DNA from: Anaeromyxobacter dehalogenans 2CP-C
GTDB lineage: Bacteria > Myxococcota > Myxococcia > Myxococcales > Anaeromyxobacteraceae
Direction of reading: 5' to 3'
DNA length: 64,000 nt
NCBI RefSeq assembly: GCF_000013385.1
Contig: NC_007760.1
Location: forward strand, 1 to 64,000
Positions 20,149 to 28,826 of the stretch are shown here, piece after piece. Each line of letters begins with the position of its first letter. Position 1 is the first letter of the stretch. The position numbers and the translations under genes were made by a program. The notes below the pieces were generated by a model, which saw only the letters and a list, made by a program, of their open reading frames with translations, was not told the DNA's origin and ran no database searches.

Positions 20149-20520
20149 TTGCGAGCGCTTTTGCCGTCGATCGCCGCCGTCCTGCTCTGCGCTGCGTGCG
20201 GCAGGTCCGACGCGGACGCGCGCCGGGCGCGGCTCGGGGCCGAGCGTCGCGCGCTCGAGGCGACGCTCGATCACCTCGAGGATCGCCTCATCGTGAACCA
20301 GGCGCGCGTGCGCTTCTGGCGGGAGATGCAGGCGCGCCACGAGAGCGTCACCGCCGTCGCCTGCACCTCGCAGGAGGAGCACGCCATCGAGATGGCGCGC
20401 CACGTCCTGCCCGACGAGCCCGCCCGCCGCGCCGGCCGCCGCGCCTCGATCGACCGCGCCCGCGTGGCCGCCGCCCCCCGCGCCCCGGCCCCGGTGCCCG
20501 TCCGCGCCGCCGCCCCCTAG
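20149..20520 (+). CDS. Small putative lipoprotein, unknown function
   Basis: From TTG 20149 the product is 123 residues and begins MRALLPSIAAVLLCAACGRS, a lipoprotein signal peptide with lipobox LCAAC. A charged helical region (LGAERRALEATLDHLEDRL) follows, and a Pro/Ala/Arg-rich tail ends the protein. The TTG is preferred over GTG 20101 and ATG 20131 because GGGGAGGGG precedes it and the signal peptide then has a normal length. The start remains uncertain. The family was not recognised. Confidence 0.55.
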   Translation: MRALLPSIAAVLLCAACGRSDADARRARLGAERRALEATLDHLEDRLIVNQARVRFWREMQARHESVTAVACTSQEEHAIEMARHVLPDEPARRAGRRASIDRARVAAAPRAPAPVPVRAAAP

Positions 20521-20676
20521 CCGTCCTCGCGCCCGTCCCGCTTGCTTCCCCCGCCGGCCCGCGCCCCGGGCCAGCGTCTACCGCTCGTAGACGTTTTCGG
20601 TTTGCGTCCGGCCCCGTTCGATCGTAAAAGGGCTGCCCGCGGCTGGCGCCTCGCCGGCTGCAAGCGCTGTTAAAAC

Positions 20677-20749
20677 GCCTGGGTAGCTCAGTCGGTAGAG
20701 CAGGGGACTGAAAATCCCCGTGTCGCTGGTTCGATTCCGGCCCCAGGCA
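20677..20749 (+). tRNA. tRNA-Phe (anticodon GAA)
   Basis: Acceptor GCCTGGG (20677-20683) pairs with CCCAGGC (20742-20748), discriminator A at 20749. The anticodon stem GGGGA/TCCCC encloses CTGAAAA, anticodon GAA at 20710-20712. T stem GCTGG/CCGGC with loop TTCGATT is canonical. CCA is not encoded, unlike the tRNA-Gln at 7820. Confidence 0.95.
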
Positions 20750-20772
20750 CACCATCAAAGCTCGAACATCTC

Positions 20773-20802
20773 GGCCCGCCAGATCGCAAGGTCTGGCGGG
20801 CC
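20773..20802. terminator. Perfect 11-bp hairpin between tRNA-Phe and a convergent gene
   Basis: GGCCCGCCAGA (20773-20783) and TCTGGCGGGCC (20792-20802) form an 11-bp stem with an 8-base loop. It lies 24 bases after tRNA-Phe and 32 bases past the stop of the minus-strand gene at 20834, so it can serve both strands. Confidence 0.65.
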
Positions 20803-20833
20803 GTCTGGTATCCGGCCACCGCGCGCCGCCGGA

Positions 20834-21325
20834 TCACGCGGCGGAGCGGAACGGGTCCAGCCGCTCCGGTTCGCCGAAGCCGCGCGAGGAGCGCGGCGGG
20901 CGGATGCCGGCGCCGGCGCGACGTCCTTGGACCGCCGCGACCACGGCGTCGGCCACCGCGTCCGGCCCGAGGCGCGGGTCCACCACCTCGTCCACGCCGA
21001 GCGCGGCGAGCTCGTCGCGCAGGGACGGGCTCGGGTCGCTCGCGAGGACCACGATGGCGAGCTCCTGCTCTCCGCCGGCCCGGCGGACGAGGTCGGCGAA
21101 CGCGCGGGCGTCGCGGCCGGGAAGATCGAGCGCCACGACCAGCGCGTCGAGCGAGAGGAGCTCCTCGAGCAGGAGCGCGAGGCCGCTCGCGCCGTCGGCC
21201 GCCGAGATGGACGCCATGTCCCGGGCGCCGAGCGCCCAGCCCAGCTCGGCGCGCACCGAGACCTCCGGGTGGAGGACGAGCGCGCGAGGGGGCGGATCCG
21301 GCATCACATCGAACGTCGGGTTCAT
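20834..21325 (-). CDS. Degenerate response-regulator receiver-like protein
   Basis: The 163-residue product has a receiver-like pattern of alternating strands and helices: RALVLHPEVSVRAELGWAL, LDALVVALDLPGRDARAF, LAIVVLASDPSPSLRDELAALGVDEVV. The usual acidic pair after strand 1 is absent (LHPE), a possible phospho-acceptor Asp remains in ALDLPG, and the invariant Lys after strand 5 is missing (VDPRL). It is therefore a pseudo-receiver or a weakly phosphorylated domain. There is no output domain, only a short Arg/Pro tail. ATG 21325 has AGGAGG eight bases upstream. Confidence 0.65.
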   Translation of the reverse strand: MNPTFDVMPDPPPRALVLHPEVSVRAELGWALGARDMASISAADGASGLALLLEELLSLDALVVALDLPGRDARAFADLVRRAGGEQELAIVVLASDPSPSLRDELAALGVDEVVDPRLGPDAVADAVVAAVQGRRAGAGIRPPRSSRGFGEPERLDPFRSAA

Positions 21326-21557
21326 CGCGAACCTCCTGGTGCCCCCGCCCCCGCGGGCACATCACACCAGGATGCGAGCCGCGTACCAGGGTGGCGGGCC
21401 CCGGGATCGCGAGGGAATCCGCGAGCCGGCGCGCGCGATCGTCGAGGAACCGCCACGATCCGTGAGGCGCGCGCACGTCAGGCGCGGCCTCGTCGCCGGG
21501 GTAGGGCGCTGTGGCCGTTCACTCGCGCGCGCTCCTGGCGAAGAATGGCCCCCGTCG

Positions 21558-21920
21558 ATGAGCTACGACTACACCGTCTTCCGCGCGCCCGCCGAGGGAC
21601 CGATGGACGCGTGGCCGGCCGAGGCGCCACCCGCGCTCGGCTCGCTCGCGGAGGTGAGGCAGCGGCTCGACGCGCTGCTGCACCAGGTGACGTGGACGCA
21701 GCACGCGTCCACCTGGCTCGGCCGCTGCGAGGCGGGCCCGCGCAGCGCGGAGCTGCAGCTGACGCCGGAGGCGGACGGCCAGGTCCGCTTCGTGACGATC
21801 CGGCGCGTGGAGCGGGCGCTCGTCGAGGAGCTCTGCGCCGGCCTCGGCGTCGTGGCAGTCGATCCGCAGGAGATGAGGCTGTACCGCCCCGAGGCACGCG
21901 CCTGGAGCGACGCGCGGTGA
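21558..21920 (+). CDS. Hypothetical protein, 120 residues
   Basis: From ATG 21558 the product is MSYDYTVFRAPAEGPMDAW and onward. It has an acidic, globular character with no signal peptide, membrane segment or Cys-rich motif. The RQRLDALLHQVTWTQHASTWLGR segment and the ending VVAVDPQEMRLYRPEA look like a small single-domain protein. The ribosome-binding site is weak, and in-frame reading extends well upstream, so the start is my estimate. Family not recognised. Confidence 0.5.
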   Translation: MSYDYTVFRAPAEGPMDAWPAEAPPALGSLAEVRQRLDALLHQVTWTQHASTWLGRCEAGPRSAELQLTPEADGQVRFVTIRRVERALVEELCAGLGVVAVDPQEMRLYRPEARAWSDAR

Positions 21921-21964
21921 ACACCGTCCCCAGCGTCGCGGGCCGTCCGGCCTCCGGCGCGGCG

Positions 21965-22762
21965 CTAGTGGTTGCAGTCCCCGGGAACGCGCGGGCTGTC
22001 GTTGTCCACCCAGTCCAGGCGCTTCCCGTCGTACGCGTCCCCCTGCGCGCCGTCCCAGTGCGTCTCGCGGAGCACGACCACGAGGTTTTGGTTGTCGGTG
22101 CTGTACAGCGACACGACCAGCTCGTTCGCGGCGATGGTGGTGATGTTGCGCATCTCGTAGTCGTGCGGCGTCGTCCACACGCCGGAGCAGAACGTGCCGG
22201 GGGCGCACCAGGAGCCGGTGCGCGGGAGGAGCGTCGTCCAGGTGCCGTAGTGCGGGTACGCGAGGGCGCCGCCGTACACCTTCTGCCGCTTGAACTTCAC
22301 CTGGAACGTGGAGGTACGCCAGGTGAAGTCTATCTTCCCGTCGTAGCAGTCGTTCGCCCACCCGCCCCTCCAGATGGCGCTGTCGTTCCGCTCCACCCGG
22401 ACGGTGAACGGCGCCGGGCGGAAGCCCTGGGTCACGTCCTGGCAGGTGTTCGGGTTCAGCTCCGCGTCGGAGCAGAGCTTGTAGAAGGGGGGATCCGCGC
22501 AATCCCACCGGACCATGCCGGGAGCATAGGCGACCGAGTACTTGGCCATGGTCGCGTTGATGTCGGCGGCGCCCTCGAGCGCCGCGTCGCTGAGGTTGAC
22601 GAGCGTCAGCGAGAAGAGGTCGGAGTAGAGCCCCTGCGCGTCCAGCTTGGTGAAGATCCCTCCCGCGGGGACGTCGGCGGACGTGCACTGGCCGGCGGTC
22701 CGGCCGGGCGTGGCGAGGAGGACCCCGAAGGCGAGGCTGCAGGCCACGGTCTTGGTGGACAT
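21965..22762 (-). CDS. Secreted Cys-rich protein of unknown function
   Basis: The 265-residue product begins MSTKTVACSLAFGVLLATPGRTAGQ, a Sec-type signal peptide, and the mature part carries eight Cys, consistent with disulfides in an exported protein. Trp/Tyr-rich segments (SAIWRGGWANDCYDGKIDFTWR, YGTWTTLLPRTGSWC) suggest a beta-rich fold. ATG 22762 follows GAGGAGGGAG. It lies 14 bases downstream of another secreted unknown, so the two form an operon. Asn and Gln content is higher than in neighbouring proteins, which may mark a foreign origin. Function unknown. Confidence 0.65.
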   Translation of the reverse strand: MSTKTVACSLAFGVLLATPGRTAGQCTSADVPAGGIFTKLDAQGLYSDLFSLTLVNLSDAALEGAADINATMAKYSVAYAPGMVRWDCADPPFYKLCSDAELNPNTCQDVTQGFRPAPFTVRVERNDSAIWRGGWANDCYDGKIDFTWRTSTFQVKFKRQKVYGGALAYPHYGTWTTLLPRTGSWCAPGTFCSGVWTTPHDYEMRNITTIAANELVVSLYSTDNQNLVVVLRETHWDGAQGDAYDGKRLDWVDNDSPRVPGDCNH

Positions 22763-22776
22763 GTCGCTCCCTCCTC

Positions 22777-24162
22777 TCACTCGTCGTCCGTCAGCCGGGC
22801 GCGCGCGGCGACGATCACCATGTGCAGCGCCTTGTGCGCGTCCTTGTCCAGCACGCCGCCCGACCGCACGGTCAGGACCGCCGCTCGAAGCTGCTCGCGC
22901 GCCTCGGGGGCGAGCGCCAGCACGACCTCGCGGATCGCGAGGAGGCCGGCGCGGTCGTACTTCTCGTAGAACTTCCGGTACTCCGCGACGAGCTTCGCCG
23001 CGCCCGGATCGCGCTGCGGGCGCGAGGCCAGGCTCGCGTGGGCGAGCCCGGCGACGTCCGCGCTCAGGTACTGATCCCGCGTCCAGATCGTCACGTTGAC
23101 GATCGGCACCGAGCCCCACTTCCCCGCACACGCTGACCCGCCCTCGCTGTGGGGCAGGTACCTGCGCCCCCGAAGGACGTGGATGGTCGTGATCAGCTCG
23201 GACGCGCCCGGCCCGGCCGCGTCGGCCCACTGCGCGTCGGTGCCGTCGTCGGCCGTGCCGGAGACGGTCTGGGGGGTGCAGATCCGGGGATCGGGCAGCG
23301 CCGGCGACGGCGCTGTCAGCTCGTTCTCGACGAGGTTGTTGTTCGACAGGTAGCAGTCCTGGCTGGGATCGGACCGCGTGAACGGCGCGGGGATGGGATA
23401 CGAGGCGACGTACATCTCGATCCCGTCGTCGGGCGCGACCTGCTCCTCCTCGAACCGCGCCGGATCCGCCATGTCGGCGGCGGCGATGAAGAGGCCGTAC
23501 CAGTTGAGGGGATTGAAGGGATCCGTGATCACGCCGGCGAAGGCGACGGCCATGGTCATCGTGCCCACGAAGTCGGAGCCGAAGAACCCGGCGTACAGCG
23601 ACTCCCCGGGATCGTCGAGCGGCCGCGTCACCCAGAGGCCCAGGTGCACGTCGTCGTGCCGCGGGGTGCACTCGCCGCCGAGGGGCGGCGGCGGGCACAC
23701 CCACGACTGCACCCCGCGCACCACCCAGCTGACCCGGCTCTGCTCGACGCGGCCGGCGCGCTCGTTCCACGAGAACACCATCTCGTACGGGCGCGTCACC
23801 GTGTTGACGTAACCGTCGGTGTAGGCTTCCGGCGGGACGCCCGGGATGACCGCCGGGACGCCCACCGGCGCGAAGAAGAACGCCTTCGCCGTGAGGCGGT
23901 CCCGGTCCAGGACGTCCGCCAGCGTCGTGCCGACCTGGTACTGGTCGCCGTACGCGGTGGAGGTCGCCTCGGTGTGCTCGATGCGGTACGGCGTCAGGTT
24001 CAGGATCCGGACGACGACCGTCCGCGCGATCCCTTCGTACGTGACGAGGTCCGTCTGCATCTCCCCGGCGGTGCCGTAGGGGAAGTAGTTGGTCTGCGCG
24101 GTCGCTGCGAGCGGCAGCAGGATCGCGACCATCAGGACGTGCAGCCTGGACGTGCGGCTCAC
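22777..24162 (-). CDS. Secreted protein of unknown function, first gene of a two-gene operon
   Basis: The 461-residue product starts at GTG with GGGAGGAG upstream and has an N-terminal signal peptide ending near ATAQ (about residue 22). The mature protein is Tyr/Phe/Asn-rich over its first 330 residues (NYFPYGTAGEMQTDLVTYEG and similar), with five Cys. It ends in a helical, Ala-rich region (YRKFYEKYDRAGLLAIREVV to LTDDE). No catalytic motif was recognised. The NLVENELTAP region and the many Asp-Pro and Asp-Asp turns could fit a calcium-binding beta protein, but that is speculative. Confidence 0.65.
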   Translation of the reverse strand: MSRTSRLHVLMVAILLPLAATAQTNYFPYGTAGEMQTDLVTYEGIARTVVVRILNLTPYRIEHTEATSTAYGDQYQVGTTLADVLDRDRLTAKAFFFAPVGVPAVIPGVPPEAYTDGYVNTVTRPYEMVFSWNERAGRVEQSRVSWVVRGVQSWVCPPPPLGGECTPRHDDVHLGLWVTRPLDDPGESLYAGFFGSDFVGTMTMAVAFAGVITDPFNPLNWYGLFIAAADMADPARFEEEQVAPDDGIEMYVASYPIPAPFTRSDPSQDCYLSNNNLVENELTAPSPALPDPRICTPQTVSGTADDGTDAQWADAAGPGASELITTIHVLRGRRYLPHSEGGSACAGKWGSVPIVNVTIWTRDQYLSADVAGLAHASLASRPQRDPGAAKLVAEYRKFYEKYDRAGLLAIREVVLALAPEAREQLRAAVLTVRSGGVLDKDAHKALHMVIVAARARLTDDE

Positions 24163-24511
24163 GGCTCCTCCCTTCCCGCGGCGCGCCCGAGAAGCGCCGC
24201 GCTGACAGCGCCCGGCGACCCCGGCACGGTGATGTTCCGCGCATTCGCGTCGCGACGCCTGAGGTACGGGGTCTCGCGCCACCGCATTACGTCCGCGGGA
24301 GGTGCGACCGCCCGGCCCGCCGCCGGCCGGCGGGGCGGCGCCGCGCGGCGCGCGCGGGTCGCCTCGAAGGGCGACGGCCCCATCAGGCCCGGAAAAGGGA
24401 CCGGCACCGCGGGCATATGCCGCGACACAGGCCCAGGCTCGCGCGGCCGCCCGCCTTCTCCCCGGAAAGTCGCGCGCCAACGAGCACGGACCTCGCTCAC
24501 GAGGGCAAGAC
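24163..24511. other. Divergent intergenic region
   Basis: This 349-base region separates the minus-strand secreted-protein operon from the plus-strand histidine kinase gene, so it should hold both promoters. I see the ribosome-binding site GGGAGGAG just upstream of 24162, and AT-richer words near 24228-24245 and 24281-24290. No convincing -35/-10 pair, RNA gene or further ORF is visible. Confidence 0.4.
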
Positions 24512-25921
24512 ATGGCGAGTCCGGGTCCAGACCTTCGGTCGAGGCGGTTCCTGTTCGGCGGGTACGTGGTGGTGGTGGCGAGCTTCCTCGCGGCGTCGCT
24601 CTACACCGCCGAGCACGTCCGGGAGATCGACGTCGCCTCCGACGAGATCGCGCGCGACGCCATGCCGACGATCCGGTGCCTCGCGGAGGCGCGCCACGAG
24701 CTCGGCCAGTTCGAGATCGAGGCCGCGGCGTTCGTCAGGGCGCCGGTCCCCGCGCCCTCGCGCGCCGCGGCGGAGGCGGCGCTCCGCGCGGTGGGCGAGC
24801 AGGTGGGCATCTACCTCGCGCTGCCGCTCTTCCCCGGCGAGCGGCCGTTCTGGGAGGACGTGCAGCGCGGGGCGTCACGGCTCATGGGCGCCGCCAACCG
24901 GATGCTCGGGGAGGCCGACGGGGGCGACGCGCGGCTCGCCGGCGACACCTACCTCCGGGAGGTGGTGCCGGCGGCGAAGCGGCTGCACGAGGTCCTGTCA
25001 CGCGACCTCGACTTCAACGCCCGGAACGGCGGCCAGCTGGCGGAGCACATCAAGTCGGTGCGCGCGCGGGGCCTGTGGCTCAGCCTCTCGCTCGGCGTCC
25101 TCTGCGCGTCGATCGCGCTGCTGGCGGGCCTGATCGTCGCCGGGCAGCTCCGCCGCCACGACGCGCTGGTGATCGCGCACGAGCGCATGATGGAGGAGCG
25201 CGCCGGCGAGCTGGAGGCGTTCGCGGGGCGGGTCGCGCACGACATCATGAACCCGATCGCGAGCGCGCAGATGGCGATCGAGCTCGAGCTCCGCGACCAG
25301 GAGGCGGAGGGGGCGCCCGCGGGTGAGCGCCTCGAGCGCGCCCGGCGGAGCCTCCGGCGCATCCAGACCCTCGTGGCGGGGCTGCTCGGGTTCGCCCGCG
25401 CCGGGGCCCGGCCCGAGACGGGCGCGACCGCGGAGCTGGCCGAGGTGGTCCAGGACGTGCTGTCCGGTGCGGAGGCGCGTGCGACCGACGCCGGGATGAC
25501 GCTCGTCGCCGAGGTCGCACCGGCCACGGTCGCGTGCGCGAAGGGCGTGCTCATCAGCCTGGTCGCGAACCTGGTGGAGAACGCCGTGAAGTACGCGCGA
25601 CGCGGTGGGCGCGTCGTCGTTCGGACGAGGGCGAACGACGACGCCGTCCGCGTCGAGGTCGAGGACGACGGTCCGGGGCTCCCGCCAGACCTGGGAGACC
25701 GCGTCTTCGAGCCGTACGTCCGCGGAGGCGCGAGGGACGTGCCGGGGCTGGGGCTCGGGCTCGCCACGGTGAAGCGCCTCGCCGAAGCGCACGGCGGGCG
25801 CGTCGGCGTCCGCTCGGAGCCGGGCCGGGGAGCCACGTTCTGGTTCGAGCTCCCGCGCGCATCCGCCGGCGAGGCGCCAGGCGGCGCCGACCGGACGCCG
25901 GCCGCTCACAGGTCCGCGTAG
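24512..25921 (+). CDS. Membrane sensor histidine kinase
   Basis: The 469-residue protein has two membrane segments (about 13-31 and 187-211) bracketing a helical periplasmic sensor region. The catalytic core follows: an H-box with H243 in GRVAHDIMNPIAS, an N-box ENAVKYARRGG, a G1 box VEDDGPGLPPDL and a G2 box GLGLGLATVKRLAEAHGG. All key residues for autophosphorylation are present. No response regulator is adjacent; the nearest receiver-like protein (20834-21325) is degenerate, so the partner is probably elsewhere. The 3' end overlaps the convergent VOC gene by 16 bases. Signal unknown. Confidence 0.85.
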   Translation: MASPGPDLRSRRFLFGGYVVVVASFLAASLYTAEHVREIDVASDEIARDAMPTIRCLAEARHELGQFEIEAAAFVRAPVPAPSRAAAEAALRAVGEQVGIYLALPLFPGERPFWEDVQRGASRLMGAANRMLGEADGGDARLAGDTYLREVVPAAKRLHEVLSRDLDFNARNGGQLAEHIKSVRARGLWLSLSLGVLCASIALLAGLIVAGQLRRHDALVIAHERMMEERAGELEAFAGRVAHDIMNPIASAQMAIELELRDQEAEGAPAGERLERARRSLRRIQTLVAGLLGFARAGARPETGATAELAEVVQDVLSGAEARATDAGMTLVAEVAPATVACAKGVLISLVANLVENAVKYARRGGRVVVRTRANDDAVRVEVEDDGPGLPPDLGDRVFEPYVRGGARDVPGLGLGLATVKRLAEAHGGRVGVRSEPGRGATFWFELPRASAGEAPGGADRTPAAHRSA

Positions 25922-26295
25922 ATCTCGAGGACGTTCCCGTCGGGATCGCGGAAGAACAGGGTGCGGTGGCCCCAGGGCTGATCGGTCGGCGGCGAGACGA
26001 TGGGCACCTCCAGGCGGCGCAGCTCCTCGGCGCAGGCGTCCACCACGGAGGGTGCCACGCGGAAGGCGAGCTGCACCGACAGCGCGCCCTCGGGCGTCGG
26101 CGGGTCGTCGAACAGGCCGCCGCGCTCCGTGAGCACGAGCAGGTTGGAGCCGACGCGGAACTCGACCCAGCCGGGCCCGAGCTCGCGCGCGATGGGGAAG
26201 CCCATCACCGCCGAGTAGAATCGGCGCATGTGCTCGGGGTTGCGGGCGAACAGGATGGTGTAGTCGAGCTGGCGGATGGTCTGGAGCGCGGTCAT
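25906..26295 (-). CDS. VOC-family (glyoxalase/dioxygenase fold) protein
   Basis: The 129-residue protein has the VOC layout: LDYTILFARNPEHMRRFYSAVMGFPIAREL at the start and WGHRTLFFRDPDGNVLEIYADL at the end, where the late Glu is a typical metal ligand. Possible metal positions are visible, but the substrate cannot be inferred. Members include glyoxalase I, antibiotic-resistance proteins and dioxygenases. It is divergent from an HTH regulator whose start lies 35 bases away, suggesting control by that regulator. Confidence 0.82.
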   Translation of the reverse strand: MTALQTIRQLDYTILFARNPEHMRRFYSAVMGFPIARELGPGWVEFRVGSNLLVLTERGGLFDDPPTPEGALSVQLAFRVAPSVVDACAEELRRLEVPIVSPPTDQPWGHRTLFFRDPDGNVLEIYADL

Positions 26296-26330
26296 CGGTG
26301 CACCTCGGGGACGGCGTGGTGGAGGCAGGG

Positions 26331-27236
26331 ATGGTGATGCCGGTGAGCATCGCGAAGAAGGTGCCCGCGGATGCGGGTGGTGGCGCTACCACCCTCGCGG
26401 CCCGCGCGCTCGGCGACTTCCTGCGTCGCATGCGGTCGCGCCCGGCGCTGGCGGTCGCGGGCGCCGTCCGCCGGCGCGTGACGGGTCTCCGCCGCGAGGA
26501 GGTCGCGGTCGCGGCGGGCATCAGCATCACCTGGTACACGTGGCTCGAGCAGGGACGCCCGGTGCGCACCTCGCGGCGGACCGTGCGCGCCCTCGCCCGC
26601 GCGCTGCGGCTGGGCGAGGCAGAGGCGGCGCACCTCTCCCGCCTCGCCGAGGCGGTGGCGGCCGCAGCACCGCGCTGGCGGCGGACGGCGCAGGCCTCGC
26701 CGGCCCTGCGGGCGATGGTGGACGGCCTTGGGGATGCGCCCGCGTACGTGGTGAACGGCCGCTGGGACGTGCTTCACGCCAACGCGGCCGCCCGGGCCAC
26801 GCTCGGGCCGTTCGACGGGAGCCCGGGCATCACCGACAACGTCCTGGTGCGCCTGTTCCTCGATCCGGGCTGGCGCGCGCGCTTCCTGGACTGGGAGGCG
26901 GTGGCGTCCTCCGCGGTGGCGCAGTTCCGGGCGGCCGGTGGGCGCCTGGTGGCGCACCCGGACTGGAACGCGTTCGTGGCGAACCTCGCCGCGCGCAGCC
27001 CGGAGTTCGGGCGGGCGTGGGAGGCGCAGGCCCTCGCCGACCCGCACCTCCGGCGGAAGCGCCTGGCGGCCCCGGGCGGCGAGCCGCTCGAGCTGCTCTA
27101 CGCCTCCTTCGCGCCGGACGGCGAGCCGGAGGACGTCCGGGTGGTGCTCTACGTCCCGGCGGACGACGCGGCGCGCGCGGCGCTGGTGCGGGCGATGCGT
27201 CCGCCCGGCCCGGCCCCTCGCCGCGCCGCGCGGTAG
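26331..27236 (+). CDS. XRE-family regulator with MmyB-like ligand-binding domain
   Basis: The 301-residue protein has an N-terminal helix-turn-helix (LGDFLRRMRSR..RRVTGLRREEVAVAAGISITWYTWLEQGR) typical of this XRE subgroup, then a C-terminal MmyB-like domain with NGRWDVLHANAAARATLG and DPGWRARFLDWEAVAS, which binds small, often fatty-acid-like ligands in characterised relatives. ATG 26331 follows GGAGG with a 5-base spacer. It is divergent from the VOC gene and probably represses both itself and that gene. Confidence 0.85.
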   Translation: MVMPVSIAKKVPADAGGGATTLAARALGDFLRRMRSRPALAVAGAVRRRVTGLRREEVAVAAGISITWYTWLEQGRPVRTSRRTVRALARALRLGEAEAAHLSRLAEAVAAAAPRWRRTAQASPALRAMVDGLGDAPAYVVNGRWDVLHANAAARATLGPFDGSPGITDNVLVRLFLDPGWRARFLDWEAVASSAVAQFRAAGGRLVAHPDWNAFVANLAARSPEFGRAWEAQALADPHLRRKRLAAPGGEPLELLYASFAPDGEPEDVRVVLYVPADDAARAALVRAMRPPGPAPRRAAR

Positions 27237-27255
27237 GCGCCGCACGGGACGGCGG

Positions 27256-27285
27256 TTGGCCCCGACCGCGGTCCTGCGCTAGATC
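27256..27285 (+). promoter_or_regulatory. Sigma-70-like promoter for proS
   Basis: TTGGCC (27256-27261) and TAGATC (27280-27285) are separated by 18 bases. The transcript would begin within about four bases of the ATG at 27294, so the leader would be minimal. Confidence 0.4.
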
Positions 27286-27293
27286 CTCCCGCC

Positions 27294-28826
27294 ATGAGCG
27301 ACGCCAGCGCCGAGACCGCGATCCGCCCGACCCGGGCCGAGAACTTCTCCGAGTGGTACCTCGAGGTGATCAAGGCCGCCGATCTGGCCGAGAGCTCGAG
27401 CGTCCGCGGCTGCATGGTGATCAAGCCGTGGGGGTACGCGCTCTGGGAGCACGTGCAGCGCGTGCTCGACGGCATGTTCAAGGCGACCGGCCACGTGAAC
27501 GCCTACTTCCCGCTGTTCATCCCGCTCTCGCTGCTCGAGAAGGAGGCCGCGCACGTCGAGGGGTTCGCGAAGGAGTGCGCGGTGGTCACCCACCACCGGC
27601 TCGAGGCGCGCGACGGGAAGCTGGTGCCGGTGGGCGAGCTCGAGGAGCCGCTCATCGTGCGGCCGACCTCGGAGACCATCATCGGCGAGAGCTTCGCCCG
27701 CTGGGTGCAGAGCTACCGGGACCTGCCGCTGCTCATCAACCAGTGGGCCAACGTCGTCCGCTGGGAGATGCGGACCCGGATGTTCCTGCGGACCGCCGAG
27801 TTCCTCTGGCAGGAGGGCCACACCGCGCACGCGACCGAGCCGGAGGCGATCGACGAGACCATGCAGATGCTGGGGATCTACGCCCGCTTCGCCGAGGAGT
27901 GGATGGCGCTGCCGGTCGTGCAGGGCGAGAAGACCGAGAGCGAGCGGTTCCCGGGCGCGGTCCGCACCTACTGCATCGAGGCGATGATGCAGGACCGCAA
28001 GGCGCTGCAGGCCGGCACCTCGCACTTCCTCGGCCAGAACTTCGCGAAGGCCTCCGGGATCCAGTTCCAGGACGAGAAGGGCACGCTCACGCACGCCTGG
28101 ACGACGTCCTGGGGTCTCTCGACCCGGATGATCGGCGCGATGATCATGACCCACGGCGACGACGACGGCATGGTCTGCCCGCCGCGCCTCGCGCCGCAGC
28201 AGGTGGTGATCATCCCGGTGATCCAGAAGCCCGAGGTCCGCGAGCAGGTGCTCGCGTGGTGCACCGCGCTGAAGCGCGAGCTGGAGGCGCAGACGTACGC
28301 GGGCGCGCCGGTGCGCGTCCACCTCGACGCGCGCGACCTCCAGGGCGCGAAGAAGTCCTGGGAGTGGATCAAGAAGGGCACGCCGGTCCGCCTCGAGGTC
28401 GGCCCGAGGGACATCGAGAAGGGCGCGGTGTTCATGGGCCGGCGGGACCGGAAGCCGAGGGAGAAGCAGAGCGTCCCGCGGGCCGAGCTCGTCGCCGGCG
28501 TTGGCGCGCTGCTGCAGGAGATCCAGGACGCGCTGCTCGAGCGCGCGCGGACGATGCGCGCGGCGCACACGCGCGTCATCGACACCAAGGACGAGTTCTA
28601 CGCGTACTTCACGCCCCCGCCGACCCGGCGCCCGAACGACCCGACGCCCATCCACGGCGGGTTCGCGCTGGCGCACTTCGCCGGGGACCCGGCGGTCGAG
28701 GCCCGCATCAAGGAGGACCTCGGCGTCACGGTGCGCTGCATCCCGCTCGAGCCGGGCGAGCCCGGCACCTGCGCGTTCACGGGGCAGCCGAGCCCGAAGC
28801 GGGTGGTGTGGGCGAAGTCGTACTGA
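27294..28826 (+). CDS. proS: Prolyl-tRNA synthetase, eukaryote/archaeal type
   Basis: This class II synthetase charges tRNA-Pro. The 510-residue protein starts FSEWYLEVIKAADLAE, has motif 1 near IKPWGYALWEHVQ, motif 2 in NQWANVVRWEMRTRMFLRTAEF, and motif 3 in TSWGLSTRMIGAMIMTHGDDDG. It lacks the INS editing insertion of the long bacterial ProRS and ends RVVWAKSY, the C-terminal aromatic typical of the archaeal/eukaryotic form that is also found in some bacteria. It overlaps the convergent lipoprotein gene by 50 bases. Confidence 0.95.
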   Translation: MSDASAETAIRPTRAENFSEWYLEVIKAADLAESSSVRGCMVIKPWGYALWEHVQRVLDGMFKATGHVNAYFPLFIPLSLLEKEAAHVEGFAKECAVVTHHRLEARDGKLVPVGELEEPLIVRPTSETIIGESFARWVQSYRDLPLLINQWANVVRWEMRTRMFLRTAEFLWQEGHTAHATEPEAIDETMQMLGIYARFAEEWMALPVVQGEKTESERFPGAVRTYCIEAMMQDRKALQAGTSHFLGQNFAKASGIQFQDEKGTLTHAWTTSWGLSTRMIGAMIMTHGDDDGMVCPPRLAPQQVVIIPVIQKPEVREQVLAWCTALKRELEAQTYAGAPVRVHLDARDLQGAKKSWEWIKKGTPVRLEVGPRDIEKGAVFMGRRDRKPREKQSVPRAELVAGVGALLQEIQDALLERARTMRAAHTRVIDTKDEFYAYFTPPPTRRPNDPTPIHGGFALAHFAGDPAVEARIKEDLGVTVRCIPLEPGEPGTCAFTGQPSPKRVVWAKSY

